Source of the DNA: Pandoraea thiooxydans
GTDB lineage: Bacteria > Pseudomonadota > Gammaproteobacteria > Burkholderiales > Burkholderiaceae
Direction: 5' to 3'
Assembly (NCBI RefSeq): GCF_001931675.1
Contig: NZ_CP014839.1
Location: 2,728,001 to 2,792,000, forward strand
DNA: 64,000 bases
Shown: positions 21,078 to 30,113 of the stretch, piece after piece
Layout of the letters: each line of letters starts with the position of its first letter
How positions within the stretch are numbered: position 1 is the first letter of the stretch
Translations under genes and position numbers: made by a program
The notes under the pieces: model-generated
Database searches by the model: none
Told to the model about the DNA's origin: nothing
What the model saw: the letters and a program-made list of their open reading frames with translations, nothing else

Positions 21078-22061
21078 TCACACGTGAATGCGAATGATTT
21101 TCCTCATCCATAGGATCCCGAACAACATCATCACCATCGCGACTCCTACCATCTTGATGCCGGTCGGGTCTGTCCACAGGATGCGCAAGAATTTGGGGTT
21201 GACGATCGAAATGATCAGCGCCATCGCGAACGGCAGAATCCCCAGAATCCAGGCCGACAGACGCCCCTCGGAGGAGAGCACCCGGACCTTGCCCAGCAGG
21301 GCAAGCCGGCTGCGAATGATCTGGCTGATATTGCCCAGAATCTCCGCCAGGTTTCCGCCGCTCTCGCGCTGGATCAACACGGCAATGACGAAATAGCGCA
21401 GATCGCCGATCGGCGAGCGCGTGGCCAGCCCGAGCAGCGCATCGTTGAGCGGCACGCCGAAATTGATCTCGTCGAAGGCGATGCGAAACTCATTGCCGAT
21501 CGGCGCCGGCATCTCTTCGGCGACGATACCCATTGCGGTGGAAAAGGAATGACCCGCCCGCAGCGCTCGGCTGATCATGTCGGCGGCTTCCGGCAGCTGC
21601 TCCTCGATCTGGCGCAGGCGCCTGGACTTGGCCCGCAACACGCGAAGTGGCATCACCAGGGCCGAAACGACCATCAGGACCAACACTGCCGGCCCGGGTA
21701 CCGGCAGCAGCGAGCCGCCGAGCCAGATGCCCAGCGGCGGCACCACCACATAAAAGAGCAGGCCGCCGATCGTCAGATCCAGGCCCGACTGCGCCAACTG
21801 CCGATCCAGGGCATGAATCCGCGGGATCCGCATCAGTATTTTGGTCAGCGCCGGCGAGCGGCTCAACTCCCGCTGCTTGAGAATCGACAGCGTCTTGGCG
21901 TTGCCGTGCGCACCCGCCGACATCAAGCGGATGCGGCTCTCGATCCGCTTGGCGGCACTGCTGTGCTGGCCCTGCCACCAGAGATAGATGCCCTCGAGCG
22001 CCAGAATGCAGGCCAGAAACGCCAAGACGATAAAACCATAGAACGCAAGATTCATGGTCAT
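21078..22061 (-). CDS. tadB: Tad pilus inner-membrane platform protein TadB
   Basis: A 327-aa T2SSF-domain protein. An N-terminal helix (LAFYGFIVLAFLACILALEG) is followed by a cytoplasmic stretch, a second hydrophobic pair around residues 105-135, then the T2SSF domain with QLPEAADMISRALRAGHSFS, NFGVPLNDALLGLATR and LAEILGNISQIIRSR, and C-terminal helices. It partners TadC. The first or third codon could be the start (MTM). It is 31 bp after tadA in the leftward operon. Confidence 0.92.
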   Translation of the reverse strand: MTMNLAFYGFIVLAFLACILALEGIYLWWQGQHSSAAKRIESRIRLMSAGAHGNAKTLSILKQRELSRSPALTKILMRIPRIHALDRQLAQSGLDLTIGGLLFYVVVPPLGIWLGGSLLPVPGPAVLVLMVVSALVMPLRVLRAKSRRLRQIEEQLPEAADMISRALRAGHSFSTAMGIVAEEMPAPIGNEFRIAFDEINFGVPLNDALLGLATRSPIGDLRYFVIAVLIQRESGGNLAEILGNISQIIRSRLALLGKVRVLSSEGRLSAWILGILPFAMALIISIVNPKFLRILWTDPTGIKMVGVAMVMMLFGILWMRKIIRIHV

Positions 22062-22092
22062 GCCCCTTCAAATTGCCGATCGCCGCGCGACG

Positions 22093-23469
22093 CTACACCG
22101 GAAATTGCTTGGTCGGGTCATACAGCGAATCGGGCACCGCCACGCCGAAGGCCGCCAGACGCTCGGAAAACCTCGGCCGCACCCCGGTCGCACAAAAATA
22201 GCCGGTCACCTTGCCGTCACGGTCGAGCCCGACCCGCTTGAACGTGAAAATTTCCTGCAGATTGATCACGTCGCCCTCCATGCCGGTGATCTCCTGGATG
22301 CTGATGATTTTGCGGCGCCCATCGGTCAGGCGCGCAACCTGCACGATCACGCCGATGGCCGAACTGATCTGGTGGCGCGTGCCCTTGGTGGTCAGATTCA
22401 ACCCGGCCATGCCGATCATGTTTTCGAGCCGTGTCAGCGCATCGCGCGGGCTATTGGCATGCACCGTCGCCAGCGAGCCCTCGTGACCGGTATTCATCGC
22501 CTGCAGCATGTCGAACGCTTCGGCGCCGCGCACTTCGCCGAGAATGATGCGGTCCGGGCGCATGCGCAGCGCATTGCGTACCAGCGAGCGCTGTGTGATC
22601 TCGCCCTTGCCCTCGATATTGGGCGGGCGCGTCTCGAGGCGCAGCACATGCTCCTGACGCAGTTGCAACTCGGCCGCGTCCTCGATCGTGACGATGCGCT
22701 CGTCGGCGGGAATGAAGCCGGACAGAATATTGAGCAGCGTCGTCTTGCCGCTGCCGGTACCGCCCGAGATCAACACATTGACCTTGGCGGCCGATAGCGC
22801 CTCGAGCACCTGCGCCATCGGCGGCGTCAGGCTTTGGTACTCGACCAGATTGTCCACCGTCAACGGATTGACCGCGAAACGGCGAATCGACAGCAGCGGC
22901 CCGTCAATGGCCGACGGCGGAATGATCGCATTCATCCGCGAACCGTCAGGCAGCCGCGCATCGACCATCGGCGTGGACTCGTCGATGCGCCGTCCGACCC
23001 GCGAGACGATCTTTTCGATCACCTTCATCAAATGCGCGTCATCGTAAAAAGTCACATCGGTGAGCTCGAGCTTGCCGCGTCGCTCCACATACACGTGCTT
23101 GGAGGTGTTGACCAGAATATCGGAGATGGTCGGGTCGGCCAGCAAAGGCTCGAGCGGTCCGAATCCGAGCATTTCGTCGCGTACGTCCCGCACCAGTTGG
23201 CGCCGCTCGACCTCGTTGATGGGGATACCCTCCTCGTCGACGATCACCTCGACCAGGCGCGCAAGTTCCTGCTCGATCTGCTCGCTCGACAGGCGCTGCA
23301 GCTTTTCCAGCTCGACCCGATCGATGATCGCCTGATGGACGTCCTTTTTCAGTTGCTGGTAGGCGTTTCTCGCCATGCGCTGTTTGCCCGGGCTCTGTCC
23401 TCCATACCCGGGCGAATCCGACGGCGAGAGAAACTGCTCACGTAGCGTCATCACGTTTTCCATGGTCAT
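22093..23469 (-). CDS. tadA: Tad pilus assembly ATPase TadA/CpaF
   Basis: Hexameric secretion ATPase of the VirB11/GspE superfamily that powers Flp pilus assembly. The 458-aa protein has the CpaF-type N-terminal helical region, [20 protein letters not shown], Walker [15 protein letters not shown], the Asp box ([15 protein letters not shown]), Walker B ([20 protein letters not shown]) and the His box ([18 protein letters not shown]). Two in-frame ATGs are two codons apart; AGGAG is spaced best (8 nt) for the second, at 23463. 13 bp after tadZ. Confidence 0.96.
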   Translation of the reverse strand: MTMENVMTLREQFLSPSDSPGYGGQSPGKQRMARNAYQQLKKDVHQAIIDRVELEKLQRLSSEQIEQELARLVEVIVDEEGIPINEVERRQLVRDVRDEMLGFGPLEPLLADPTISDILVNTSKHVYVERRGKLELTDVTFYDDAHLMKVIEKIVSRVGRRIDESTPMVDARLPDGSRMNAIIPPSAIDGPLLSIRRFAVNPLTVDNLVEYQSLTPPMAQVLEALSAAKVNVLISGGTGSGKTTLLNILSGFIPADERIVTIEDAAELQLRQEHVLRLETRPPNIEGKGEITQRSLVRNALRMRPDRIILGEVRGAEAFDMLQAMNTGHEGSLATVHANSPRDALTRLENMIGMAGLNLTTKGTRHQISSAIGVIVQVARLTDGRRKIISIQEITGMEGDVINLQEIFTFKRVGLDRDGKVTGYFCATGVRPRFSERLAAFGVAVPDSLYDPTKQFPV

Positions 23470-23482
23470 GGCTCCTGTGCTC

Positions 23483-24658
23483 TTAAGCCTTGCTCAATAC
23501 CGGTTTGCCGAAGAATTTCCCCAAAATGCTGCCGCGCGGCGCGGCCTGCGGCGACGCCCCGCCCAGAAGCTGCTCGATGCTGCGGGCCACGGCGCTGGCT
23601 TTGGCCAGGCGCTGCACCGGTATGCCCTGGTTGATCGAGTCGGCCACCGTCACCGCGTCTTCCGGAATCAGGCCCGCCACCGGCACGCCCAATGCCTCTT
23701 GCCAGGCGGTCAAGCCGATCGGCCCCTTTTTGTCATAGCGGTTGATCACCACGCGGATCTTGTCGTTGCGGTAGCCCAGCGAGCGAAAGATTTCCAGCAT
23801 GCGGCGACCGTTGCGCAGATAGGGCAGCGTCAGTTGCAGCACCGCGAAGATCGTGCTGCTCTGGTCCAGCGCGGCGATCGACACGCCGCCGATGCTTTGT
23901 CCGACGTCGAACACGATGAGGTCATACTGATGACGCACCAGATTCAGGATGCGCTGCACGTGCTCCGGCTTGATCTCCTTGGCCTTGGCCGGATCGGGCG
24001 CGCCGGCCAGCACGTCGAAATCCTTGCTCACGCGCAGCACGCAGGCATCGAAGAACGCCGCGTCGAGCCGCTCGATCTGAGTGCATATGTCGGCCAGCGT
24101 GGCCGGCGGAGTCTGCTCCGACACCAGAAACGCGGCCTCGCCGAACTGCTGATTCAAGTCGAACAGCAGGGTGCGCCGGCCCGCCAATGAAGCATCGTAT
24201 GCGACGTTGGCCGCAACGAACGAGGTGCCGCTGCCGCCCTTGCACGACACGAACGACACCACCTGCCCCTCGCGCCGGCTGCCGGCGACCTTCTGCGCGA
24301 CGCGCCGAATCGCCTGGCGCATGCCGTCGGGCTCGATCGGCCAGGGCTGCACGTCCCGCACGCCGGCGCGCATCGCGCGCATCAGCAGATCGGCCGAAGG
24401 CGCCGGCGCAATCAGCATGCATGCCATGTCGGAGCGCAGCGCGGCAATCGCGCCCAGCGAATCCAGGTCTTCCGGCGTCATGCTGGTGCCGTCGAATATC
24501 AGCAAATCGGTCTGCGCCAGGGCCTGCGGATGATTCAATATCGCGGCCAGGCCGGTGGATGTCGTTCTGAGTCGATGATGCGCATCATCGGCCACGACGG
24601 TTTTCTCGATCTCCGTGACGTGCTGCGGATCGGACGAAATCACGAGAATGTCGATCAT
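23483..24658 (-). CDS. tadZ: Tad pilus localisation protein TadZ/CpaE
   Basis: A 391-aa protein. An N-terminal atypical receiver-like domain (about 1-125, [13 protein letters not shown]) precedes a ParA/MinD-type P-loop domain. The deviant Walker A is [17 protein letters not shown], with the ParA-type signature lysine before GGSGTS, and [16 protein letters not shown] and [19 protein letters not shown] supply the switch and Walker B regions. CpaE/TadZ proteins place the Tad machinery at the cell pole. 13-bp gap to tadA and 30 bp after the second TadE-like gene. Confidence 0.92.
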   Translation of the reverse strand: MIDILVISSDPQHVTEIEKTVVADDAHHRLRTTSTGLAAILNHPQALAQTDLLIFDGTSMTPEDLDSLGAIAALRSDMACMLIAPAPSADLLMRAMRAGVRDVQPWPIEPDGMRQAIRRVAQKVAGSRREGQVVSFVSCKGGSGTSFVAANVAYDASLAGRRTLLFDLNQQFGEAAFLVSEQTPPATLADICTQIERLDAAFFDACVLRVSKDFDVLAGAPDPAKAKEIKPEHVQRILNLVRHQYDLIVFDVGQSIGGVSIAALDQSSTIFAVLQLTLPYLRNGRRMLEIFRSLGYRNDKIRVVINRYDKKGPIGLTAWQEALGVPVAGLIPEDAVTVADSINQGIPVQRLAKASAVARSIEQLLGGASPQAAPRGSILGKFFGKPVLSKA

Positions 24659-24688
24659 GTCTGTCTACTCGCTCAAATGGCTTCAAAC

Positions 24689-25144
24689 CTAGCTGCAGGT
24701 CGGGTTGGTTCCGTTGACGCTATCCAGACTCTCGCGCGGCAGCGTGGTCGCAAAGGACGGCATCGCGATCGAAATCGGCACGAACGGAATCAGCGTGTCG
24801 ACCGTCACATTCACGATGCTCACCGTGACGTCGGTGCAGCTCGCCACATCGCACCCCGGCGGCGAATACGTCACATCGATATTGCCGTCCTGCAGGATCG
24901 AAAGCATGGTTTCCATCTTGGTCTTGATCGCGGGCGAATCGATATCGCACACCACCGCGACCCGCGCGCCCAGGCGCGTCGCCTCGGCGGCCGTATTCCA
25001 ATAGAACATCACGCGCCCCATTTCCATGATCCCGATCAGCAGCGAAAAGAAGGCGACCGAGATCAACGCGAACTCGAGCGCAGCGGTGCCCCGCTGACGC
25101 GTCGGGGCGGCCCTGCCTTGGCGGTAACGGAGGCGTGAATTCAT
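24689..25144 (-). CDS. TadE/TadF-type minor pseudopilin
   Basis: A 151-aa TadE-like protein. After a basic N-terminus comes the pseudopilin segment RGTAALEFALISVAFFSLLI, with the conserved Glu in the hydrophobic helix, then a periplasmic domain rich in Ser/Thr/Val with two cysteine pairs. Prepilin peptidase processing before the helix is expected from the family. The ATG overlaps the stop of the upstream tadE as ATGA (4 bp), indicating translational coupling. Whether it is TadE or TadF by E. coli-type nomenclature cannot be fixed by eye. Confidence 0.87.
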   Translation of the reverse strand: MNSRLRYRQGRAAPTRQRGTAALEFALISVAFFSLLIGIMEMGRVMFYWNTAAEATRLGARVAVVCDIDSPAIKTKMETMLSILQDGNIDVTYSPPGCDVASCTDVTVSIVNVTVDTLIPFVPISIAMPSFATTLPRESLDSVNGTNPTCS

Positions 25145-25626
25145 GACACTTGCCTCATGACGCAACTGATATCGCCAAAAACCAGATTGCCGATTTGAAA
25201 GAAACCGACTAACTGCGTAAAGGCAAATCCGGTGATCTTCACTTGGACCAGATTGATGGTGTCGCCGCTGGGGTCGGTTTGCACGTTCTGGTAGGTTCCG
25301 GTGCAGCCGCTGGTGTTGACCGGATCGCACACCACCACCATGGCGGTCGTCAGGCCCGGGGCCAGCGGTGAGCCGGAGCAACTGCCATTGCCGTAGACCG
25401 CATAGCATTTGGCGGCCGCCAACGGATAATCGCTGGAGGTCGGGCTGTAGGTCGACAACAGGCGCACCGCGTCGCGCGTGGACTTGACCAGCGTGTTGTA
25501 CTGAAAGAACGCATAGCCGAAGTCGACGATCCCGCTGAGCAAAAGCGCCATCGGAATCGCCACCAGGGCGAACTCCACCGCCGCGACGCCGCGCATGCGC
25601 CGAATTCGTGAGAGCCGGTTGCGCAT
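25141..25626 (-). CDS. tadE: TadE-family minor pseudopilin
   Basis: A 161-aa protein opening MRNRLSRIRRMRGVAAVEFA, the TadE motif (G-x-A-A-V-E-F-A) with a single hydrophobic helix (residues about 15-40). The region after the helix (QYNTLVKSTRDAVRLLSTY) is the conserved TadE amphipathic stretch. The periplasmic part contains four cysteines, probably in disulfides. The gene is 10 bp after the TadG-like gene and overlaps the next pseudopilin gene by 4 bp. Confidence 0.9.
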   Translation of the reverse strand: MRNRLSRIRRMRGVAAVEFALVAIPMALLLSGIVDFGYAFFQYNTLVKSTRDAVRLLSTYSPTSSDYPLAAAKCYAVYGNGSCSGSPLAPGLTTAMVVVCDPVNTSGCTGTYQNVQTDPSGDTINLVQVKITGFAFTQLVGFFQIGNLVFGDISCVMRQVS

Positions 25627-25636
25627 GATCGATCTC

Positions 25637-26893
25637 CTATTGCACCAGCACGGGCACCAGCGGCCCGATGCCGGCGGTGTTGCTGCCGGGAATGCCCTGG
25701 GTCGCGCAAGGCGAGCTCGGATCGGACGCGTCGCCGCGATACTCGAGATAGACGGTGCCGTTGAGCGCGCCGTTGATATTCTTTTCCATCGGATGCAGCA
25801 TCAGCACACAGGCCCACGATTGCACCGGCGCCTTCTGGTTGTTCACCAGGCTCGGGCAACTGATCACCGGCACCAGCGCCAGCCGGCGGTCGGTGCCGCT
25901 GCTGTAGTAGCTGGCCGGCGGGGCGTTGGCACCGGCTTGCACACTGAGCCCCGTCACCGAATTGCCCTGATACTGCGCATGCTGCAATCGCCTGGTGACG
26001 AAATCGCTATAAGCGTTCGACTGCGGCCCGGGCGTCACCGGCGAGTAGGCGTAACCGGTCGAATCCGGCACGCCGGTCGGATCCGGCGGCGGACTGTACG
26101 GGTTCTGATAAATGCCGAAGCGCGTGTTCCAGGCAGCCGCCAGGCTCTGGATGTTGCCGGTCTTGCCGACATCGGTGCCCAGCGTGGGCAGATTGCACTC
26201 GCCCGCGCCTGTGAGCAGTGCCCGCATATCCGGCACCGTCGGGTTATCCGGATAGGCGACCCACATGAAATTGCCGGTGAGTTGATTGTTCGCCCCCACC
26301 TTGCTGGGAATCCACTGGCCCACCGTGTAGGGGGCCGAACTGGGCGCCTGGCAGATCCCCACCGGCAACGCGCAGGTGGTTTGCGACTGCGTGGTCGAGG
26401 CGACCGCGGTGGACGACACGCTCGACGACCCGAGGGCGGCGTCGAGCACCTGGATAAACCAGTTCGTGATGTTCGGGCGGCTCGCCGAACATCTCACGTA
26501 TTTGATCTTGGGCAAATCCGCGGTCGTGAAATTGCCCTTGGTCTGATAGGGCCCGGTAAACGACTCGCTGAAGGTGACGTTGTCGTCCGGCGACATCGAC
26601 ACCGCCTCGCTCTGGAACAGTACCCGATTGCTCGTGCCGGTGGTAATGCCGGCCGCCTCCGCGGTGGCCAGCGGCTGCGCGGTGGTCAGGTCCCGCGCGG
26701 CGGCCAGCGCGCACGAGTCGGCCGCATTGGACAACTCCGTTTTGGCAATGTACAGCTTGCCCAGATCCAGCGACAGTCCGGCAAAGCCGATCAGCACCGC
26801 CAACGTGAGCCCGACCACGATCGCGACCGCCCCGCCCTGCCGGCGGCGGCGCGCGAGGCGGCTGGCAGAACAGCGTGGCATCGGTGCGCGCAT
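25637..26893 (-). CDS. TadG-like Flp pilus assembly protein
   Basis: A 418-aa protein. The N-terminal TadE/G domain (GGAVAIVVGLTLAVLIGFAG followed by SLDLGKLYIAKTELSNAADS) is canonical for TadG-like proteins. The long Ser/Thr/Pro-rich periplasmic region has several paired cysteines. No clear von Willebrand MIDAS motif (DxSxS) is seen, so it is TadG-like rather than full TadG. AGGAG lies 8 bp before the ATG at 26893, which is preferred over a longer in-frame start. 10-bp gaps separate it from both neighbours. Confidence 0.87.
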   Translation of the reverse strand: MRAPMPRCSASRLARRRRQGGAVAIVVGLTLAVLIGFAGLSLDLGKLYIAKTELSNAADSCALAAARDLTTAQPLATAEAAGITTGTSNRVLFQSEAVSMSPDDNVTFSESFTGPYQTKGNFTTADLPKIKYVRCSASRPNITNWFIQVLDAALGSSSVSSTAVASTTQSQTTCALPVGICQAPSSAPYTVGQWIPSKVGANNQLTGNFMWVAYPDNPTVPDMRALLTGAGECNLPTLGTDVGKTGNIQSLAAAWNTRFGIYQNPYSPPPDPTGVPDSTGYAYSPVTPGPQSNAYSDFVTRRLQHAQYQGNSVTGLSVQAGANAPPASYYSSGTDRRLALVPVISCPSLVNNQKAPVQSWACVLMLHPMEKNINGALNGTVYLEYRGDASDPSSPCATQGIPGSNTAGIGPLVPVLVQ

Positions 26894-26903
26894 GATGCTT
26901 CTC

Positions 26904-27203
26904 CTAACGCGAACCCGCGCTCGCGCCGCCCACGCCAATCGTGAAGGCGTTGGCATCTTGCTGCGGATGCACGAACGATTTCTGGTACTGGTCGATCGCG
27001 TGCTTGGCCGACACGCCGTCGATGCCCATCACCGGCGCCTGGTCTTGCGAGGCGTCGGGGTTCAGCGTCTGACGCGCCGTGGCTTCGGTCACGGCGTTGC
27101 CGAACTGGCTATCCCATTGCGGCGTGGACGTATAGCATCCGGCCAGTGCGCCGCCGAGGCACACGCAGGTGCCGGCGCGTATCAATATCGACAGAACTTT
27201 CAT
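26904..27203 (-). CDS. Small Tad-locus lipoprotein
   Basis: A 99-aa predicted lipoprotein: signal peptide of about 22 residues with lipobox LAGC (Cys23). The mature part contains QTLNPDASQDQAPVMGIDGV and AKHAIDQYQKSF, a pattern I associate with small lipoproteins encoded beside rcpA in beta-proteobacterial tad loci. It lies between rcpA (79 bp) and the TadG-like gene (10 bp). A pilotin or accessory role for the secretin is plausible, but this is inferred from location only. Confidence 0.78.
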   Translation of the reverse strand: MKVLSILIRAGTCVCLGGALAGCYTSTPQWDSQFGNAVTEATARQTLNPDASQDQAPVMGIDGVSAKHAIDQYQKSFVHPQQDANAFTIGVGGASAGSR

Positions 27204-27282
27204 TGGATCCCCCGCAACTCATCGATGTGAAATCAAGCGTTTGTTCGAGCGTCTGCACAGCGCCTGTACCCCGTTCTTGCCC

Positions 27283-29175
27283 CTACGGAAGCGACCGGCC
27301 GCCGTTCGGCCCCACCACGCCCGGCGGTCGGCTCACCTGGGCGATGTCCTGTCTGGCGGCTGCCTGCCCGGTCGTCGGTCCGGTCGTCGGCCCCGCCGTG
27401 CCGGGCGGCACTTGTTGCTGGGTCGATGACGGCGCCACGGCGGGTGCCGGCAGTAGCGGCACGACCTGCGTCGCAGGCTCGGGCGGCACCGCCGCCGGCG
27501 TCGCGGGTACGGTCGCCGGAGCCGCCGGCACCGCTGGCCTGCCCGGTGCCGGGGCTTGCGCGGGGGCCGGCGCGGGCGCAGCCCCCGGCGCCTTCTTGCC
27601 CTCCATATCGCCCATCAACAGCACGCCCGGCGTATTGGTCTGGCCGAAGGTATCCGTCGGCAGGCGATAGTTGGTCCCGAGCGGCTTGGCCAAATGCGGC
27701 GTAACCACGAACATCAGCTCGGTCTTGTCCTGCTGAAAATTCGTGCTGCGAAACAATGCGCCCAGCACCGGCACTTCGCCGAGGCCCGGCAAGCCATTGA
27801 CGTTGCTCGTCACGTTGTTTTTGATCAACCCGCCGATCGCGAAGCTCTGGCCGTCACGCAGTTGCACGGTGGTCGAAGCCCGGCGCGTGGTGATCAGCGG
27901 CAAAATCGTGCTGCCGCTGATATTGGGCGCGGTAAGCGTCACGCCGGTCGACGACAGCTCCGAGACCTCGGGCGCGACCTGCAGATTGATGCGCCCGCCC
28001 GAGAGCACGGTCGGCGTGAATTTGAGCGCGACGCCGAATTGCTCCTCCTGCAGGGTGATGGTCGAGCCGCCCGTGCCGTTGCTTTGCGGTACCGGGATGA
28101 ACACCTTGCCGCCGGCCAGGAAGCTGGCGGTCTGCCCGCTGATGGCCATCAGGTTCGGCTCGGCCAGGATCTTGACCAGGCCGTCGCGCTTCTCGGCGTC
28201 CAGATTCAGGTTCAACGGCAGGTGATTGTTCTTGGTGGCGGAGATCAGGCTGGTCGCGCCGCTCAGGAAGTCGGCCAGCAGACCGAAGTTCCAGCTGCCG
28301 AGCGCCCCGTTGATATTGGCCGATGCCCCCAGTTGATCGATCAGCGTCTTGGAGACCTCGGCCACCTTGACTTCCAGCATCACCTGCTGCGGCGCGCCGA
28401 TGCTGAGCATATTGACGATCCGGACATTGTCGCCGTTGGGCGGCGGTGCAGGCGCCTTTTGTTCATTTTTCGACTGGCAGTCATTTCCTTTTCGACAGCT
28501 ATCTCTTGGAACATCTGGAGCCTCACGCCGTACAAAAGCGCTAGCGATCTCCACCACACGCTGCGCGGCCAGTGCGTCCGACACGGTACCGGCCAGCACC
28601 AGGCTGTCGGCCGCGGCCGATACATGGATATCCTTTTCCTCGGGCATCAACCTGGCCAGCGCCGCTTGCACCCCCGCCGGGTCGGCGCCGACCTCGACAT
28701 CGATCACCGAACAGGCGCCGCTACGGCCCTGCACGATCATATTGGTTGAGCCGAGACTCATTCCCAGCAAGTAGAGTTCACGCGGCGATACTTGCATGGC
28801 CTGTAAAACTTGTGGATTGCCAACCGTACGATTGCGCACCGCTTCAGGCAAGGTCACGATGGTCGATTTGCCCACCGGCACCGACACCTGTGTGTGCTCG
28901 CGCAATTCGCCCACGCAATTCGGCCCCTTCAGGCTCACCGGGCGCGCCGGCGCGCGCGGCAGGCCCACGGTTACCTGCACCTGGCCCGGACGCACGACTT
29001 CCATGCGTTGCGACGGCTCGGCAGCGGCCATCGCCAGGGTTTGCGCCACGGCTTGCGTCGCCGCGAAGCCGGCGCACAACGCCATGCATGCCGCCACTAC
29101 CGGCCAGCCGGTGCGCCGCTCGGCTTGCCGGTCGTTGGCCTCACGGCCCCAACGAAGATGATCAATACGGTCCAT
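27283..29175 (-). CDS. rcpA: Tad pilus outer-membrane secretin RcpA/CpaC
   Basis: A 630-aa secretin that forms the outer-membrane pore for Flp pili. Signal peptide about residues 24-45, then the pilus N-terminal domain (VSVPVGKSTIVTLPEAVRNR), a BON-like domain (DIHVSAAADSLVLAGTVSDA) and the secretin domain (VMLEVKVAEVSKTLIDQLGA to VPVLGALFRSTNFQQDKTEL). GGGGGA precedes the ATG. Two oddities: residues about 216-249 are a hydrophilic insertion with a Cys pair (C227, C233) and locally AT-rich codons, and the last ~100 residues are Pro/Ala/Thr-rich low complexity. It begins just inside the 3' end of the rcpC region. Confidence 0.93.
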   Translation of the reverse strand: MDRIDHLRWGREANDRQAERRTGWPVVAACMALCAGFAATQAVAQTLAMAAAEPSQRMEVVRPGQVQVTVGLPRAPARPVSLKGPNCVGELREHTQVSVPVGKSTIVTLPEAVRNRTVGNPQVLQAMQVSPRELYLLGMSLGSTNMIVQGRSGACSVIDVEVGADPAGVQAALARLMPEEKDIHVSAAADSLVLAGTVSDALAAQRVVEIASAFVRREAPDVPRDSCRKGNDCQSKNEQKAPAPPPNGDNVRIVNMLSIGAPQQVMLEVKVAEVSKTLIDQLGASANINGALGSWNFGLLADFLSGATSLISATKNNHLPLNLNLDAEKRDGLVKILAEPNLMAISGQTASFLAGGKVFIPVPQSNGTGGSTITLQEEQFGVALKFTPTVLSGGRINLQVAPEVSELSSTGVTLTAPNISGSTILPLITTRRASTTVQLRDGQSFAIGGLIKNNVTSNVNGLPGLGEVPVLGALFRSTNFQQDKTELMFVVTPHLAKPLGTNYRLPTDTFGQTNTPGVLLMGDMEGKKAPGAAPAPAPAQAPAPGRPAVPAAPATVPATPAAVPPEPATQVVPLLPAPAVAPSSTQQQVPPGTAGPTTGPTTGQAAARQDIAQVSRPPGVVGPNGGRSLP

Positions 29176-29222
29176 TTTGTTCCCCCGGTAAATTGCTGCC
29201 GTATGGCATCGCGGCGACGCGC

Positions 29223-30056
29223 TCAGAAGCACTCTTTGCTGCTATTTACGCCGTCGATCACACCCACGCAGTCGCCGCGCTGCGCCGCGACGCGCCTGAC
29301 CACGACTCTCGGCGCCTTCTTGTCGGCCGGCGCCGCGGCCGGTACCGGCTTCTCGCCCAGCAGCATGTCCTTGGTGACCCCGACCGGGGCGACCGGATTC
29401 GGATCGGTCTGGTTGCGCAATACCAGCGAGAGCGTGCCGACGCTGCGCGCCAGATCGAGCTTCTCGGCCTGCTCCGGCGTGACCTCCAACGTCACCGCGT
29501 TGACCACCTTGGGTTTGGTTTCGTCGCGATTGACTTCCTGCGCGACGGCTAGCACCAGGATTTTTTCCAGAACGATCTTGGAGATGCTGGCGTCCTTGTT
29601 GGCATTGTTATTGCCGTCCTTTTGCGTGTTGACGATGATGTCGACGTAGTTGCCGGGCAAGGCGAAGCCGGCCACCCCGATCACGTCGTTCACGCGTACC
29701 GTAATGGCCCGCCGGCCATCCGGAATCACCGCCGATAGCCCGCCCTTGGTGCCGATCGGCGTCAGCTTGCCGGCCAGGATCGGCTCACCGCGCAGCACAC
29801 TGCTGCGCAGCACCCGGCCATCGAGTTTCGCGGCATCGACAAACGATCCCGGCGGCATGCTGCTGGATGGCCAGGCGACCATCTTGATGAACTCCGGGTT
29901 GAGCCGCTGGCCCAAATTGATATCGACCGCGGCGACCGCGATCTGGGTCGTCATGGCCGACGACTTCTGCAGCAGCCAGCGCGAAGCCATCGCCACGGCC
30001 GCCAGACCGGCCAGCGCCGCGATCAGCAGCGCCACCAACGCGCGTACGTTCTTCAT
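29223..30056 (-). CDS. cpaB: Tad pilus assembly protein RcpC/CpaB
   Basis: A 277-aa protein with one N-terminal membrane helix (VRALVALLIAALAGLAAVAM) followed by an SAF domain (AVAAVDINLGQRLNPEFIKM) and the RcpC/CpaB domain (GFALPGNYVDIIVNTQKDG). CpaB is periplasmic and is thought to help the secretin RcpA. The extreme C-terminus has a Cys pair (GDCVGVIDGVNSSKECF), which is not a usual CpaB feature in my experience. It is 47 bp ahead of rcpA and 57 bp after the ATPase gene. Confidence 0.92.
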   Translation of the reverse strand: MKNVRALVALLIAALAGLAAVAMASRWLLQKSSAMTTQIAVAAVDINLGQRLNPEFIKMVAWPSSSMPPGSFVDAAKLDGRVLRSSVLRGEPILAGKLTPIGTKGGLSAVIPDGRRAITVRVNDVIGVAGFALPGNYVDIIVNTQKDGNNNANKDASISKIVLEKILVLAVAQEVNRDETKPKVVNAVTLEVTPEQAEKLDLARSVGTLSLVLRNQTDPNPVAPVGVTKDMLLGEKPVPAAAPADKKAPRVVVRRVAAQRGDCVGVIDGVNSSKECF

Positions 30057-30113
30057 GATGCTTTCCCCTTTTTGATCTCGCCAGGCGCCCCGCGGTTTAC
30101 CGTTTTTGGCCGT

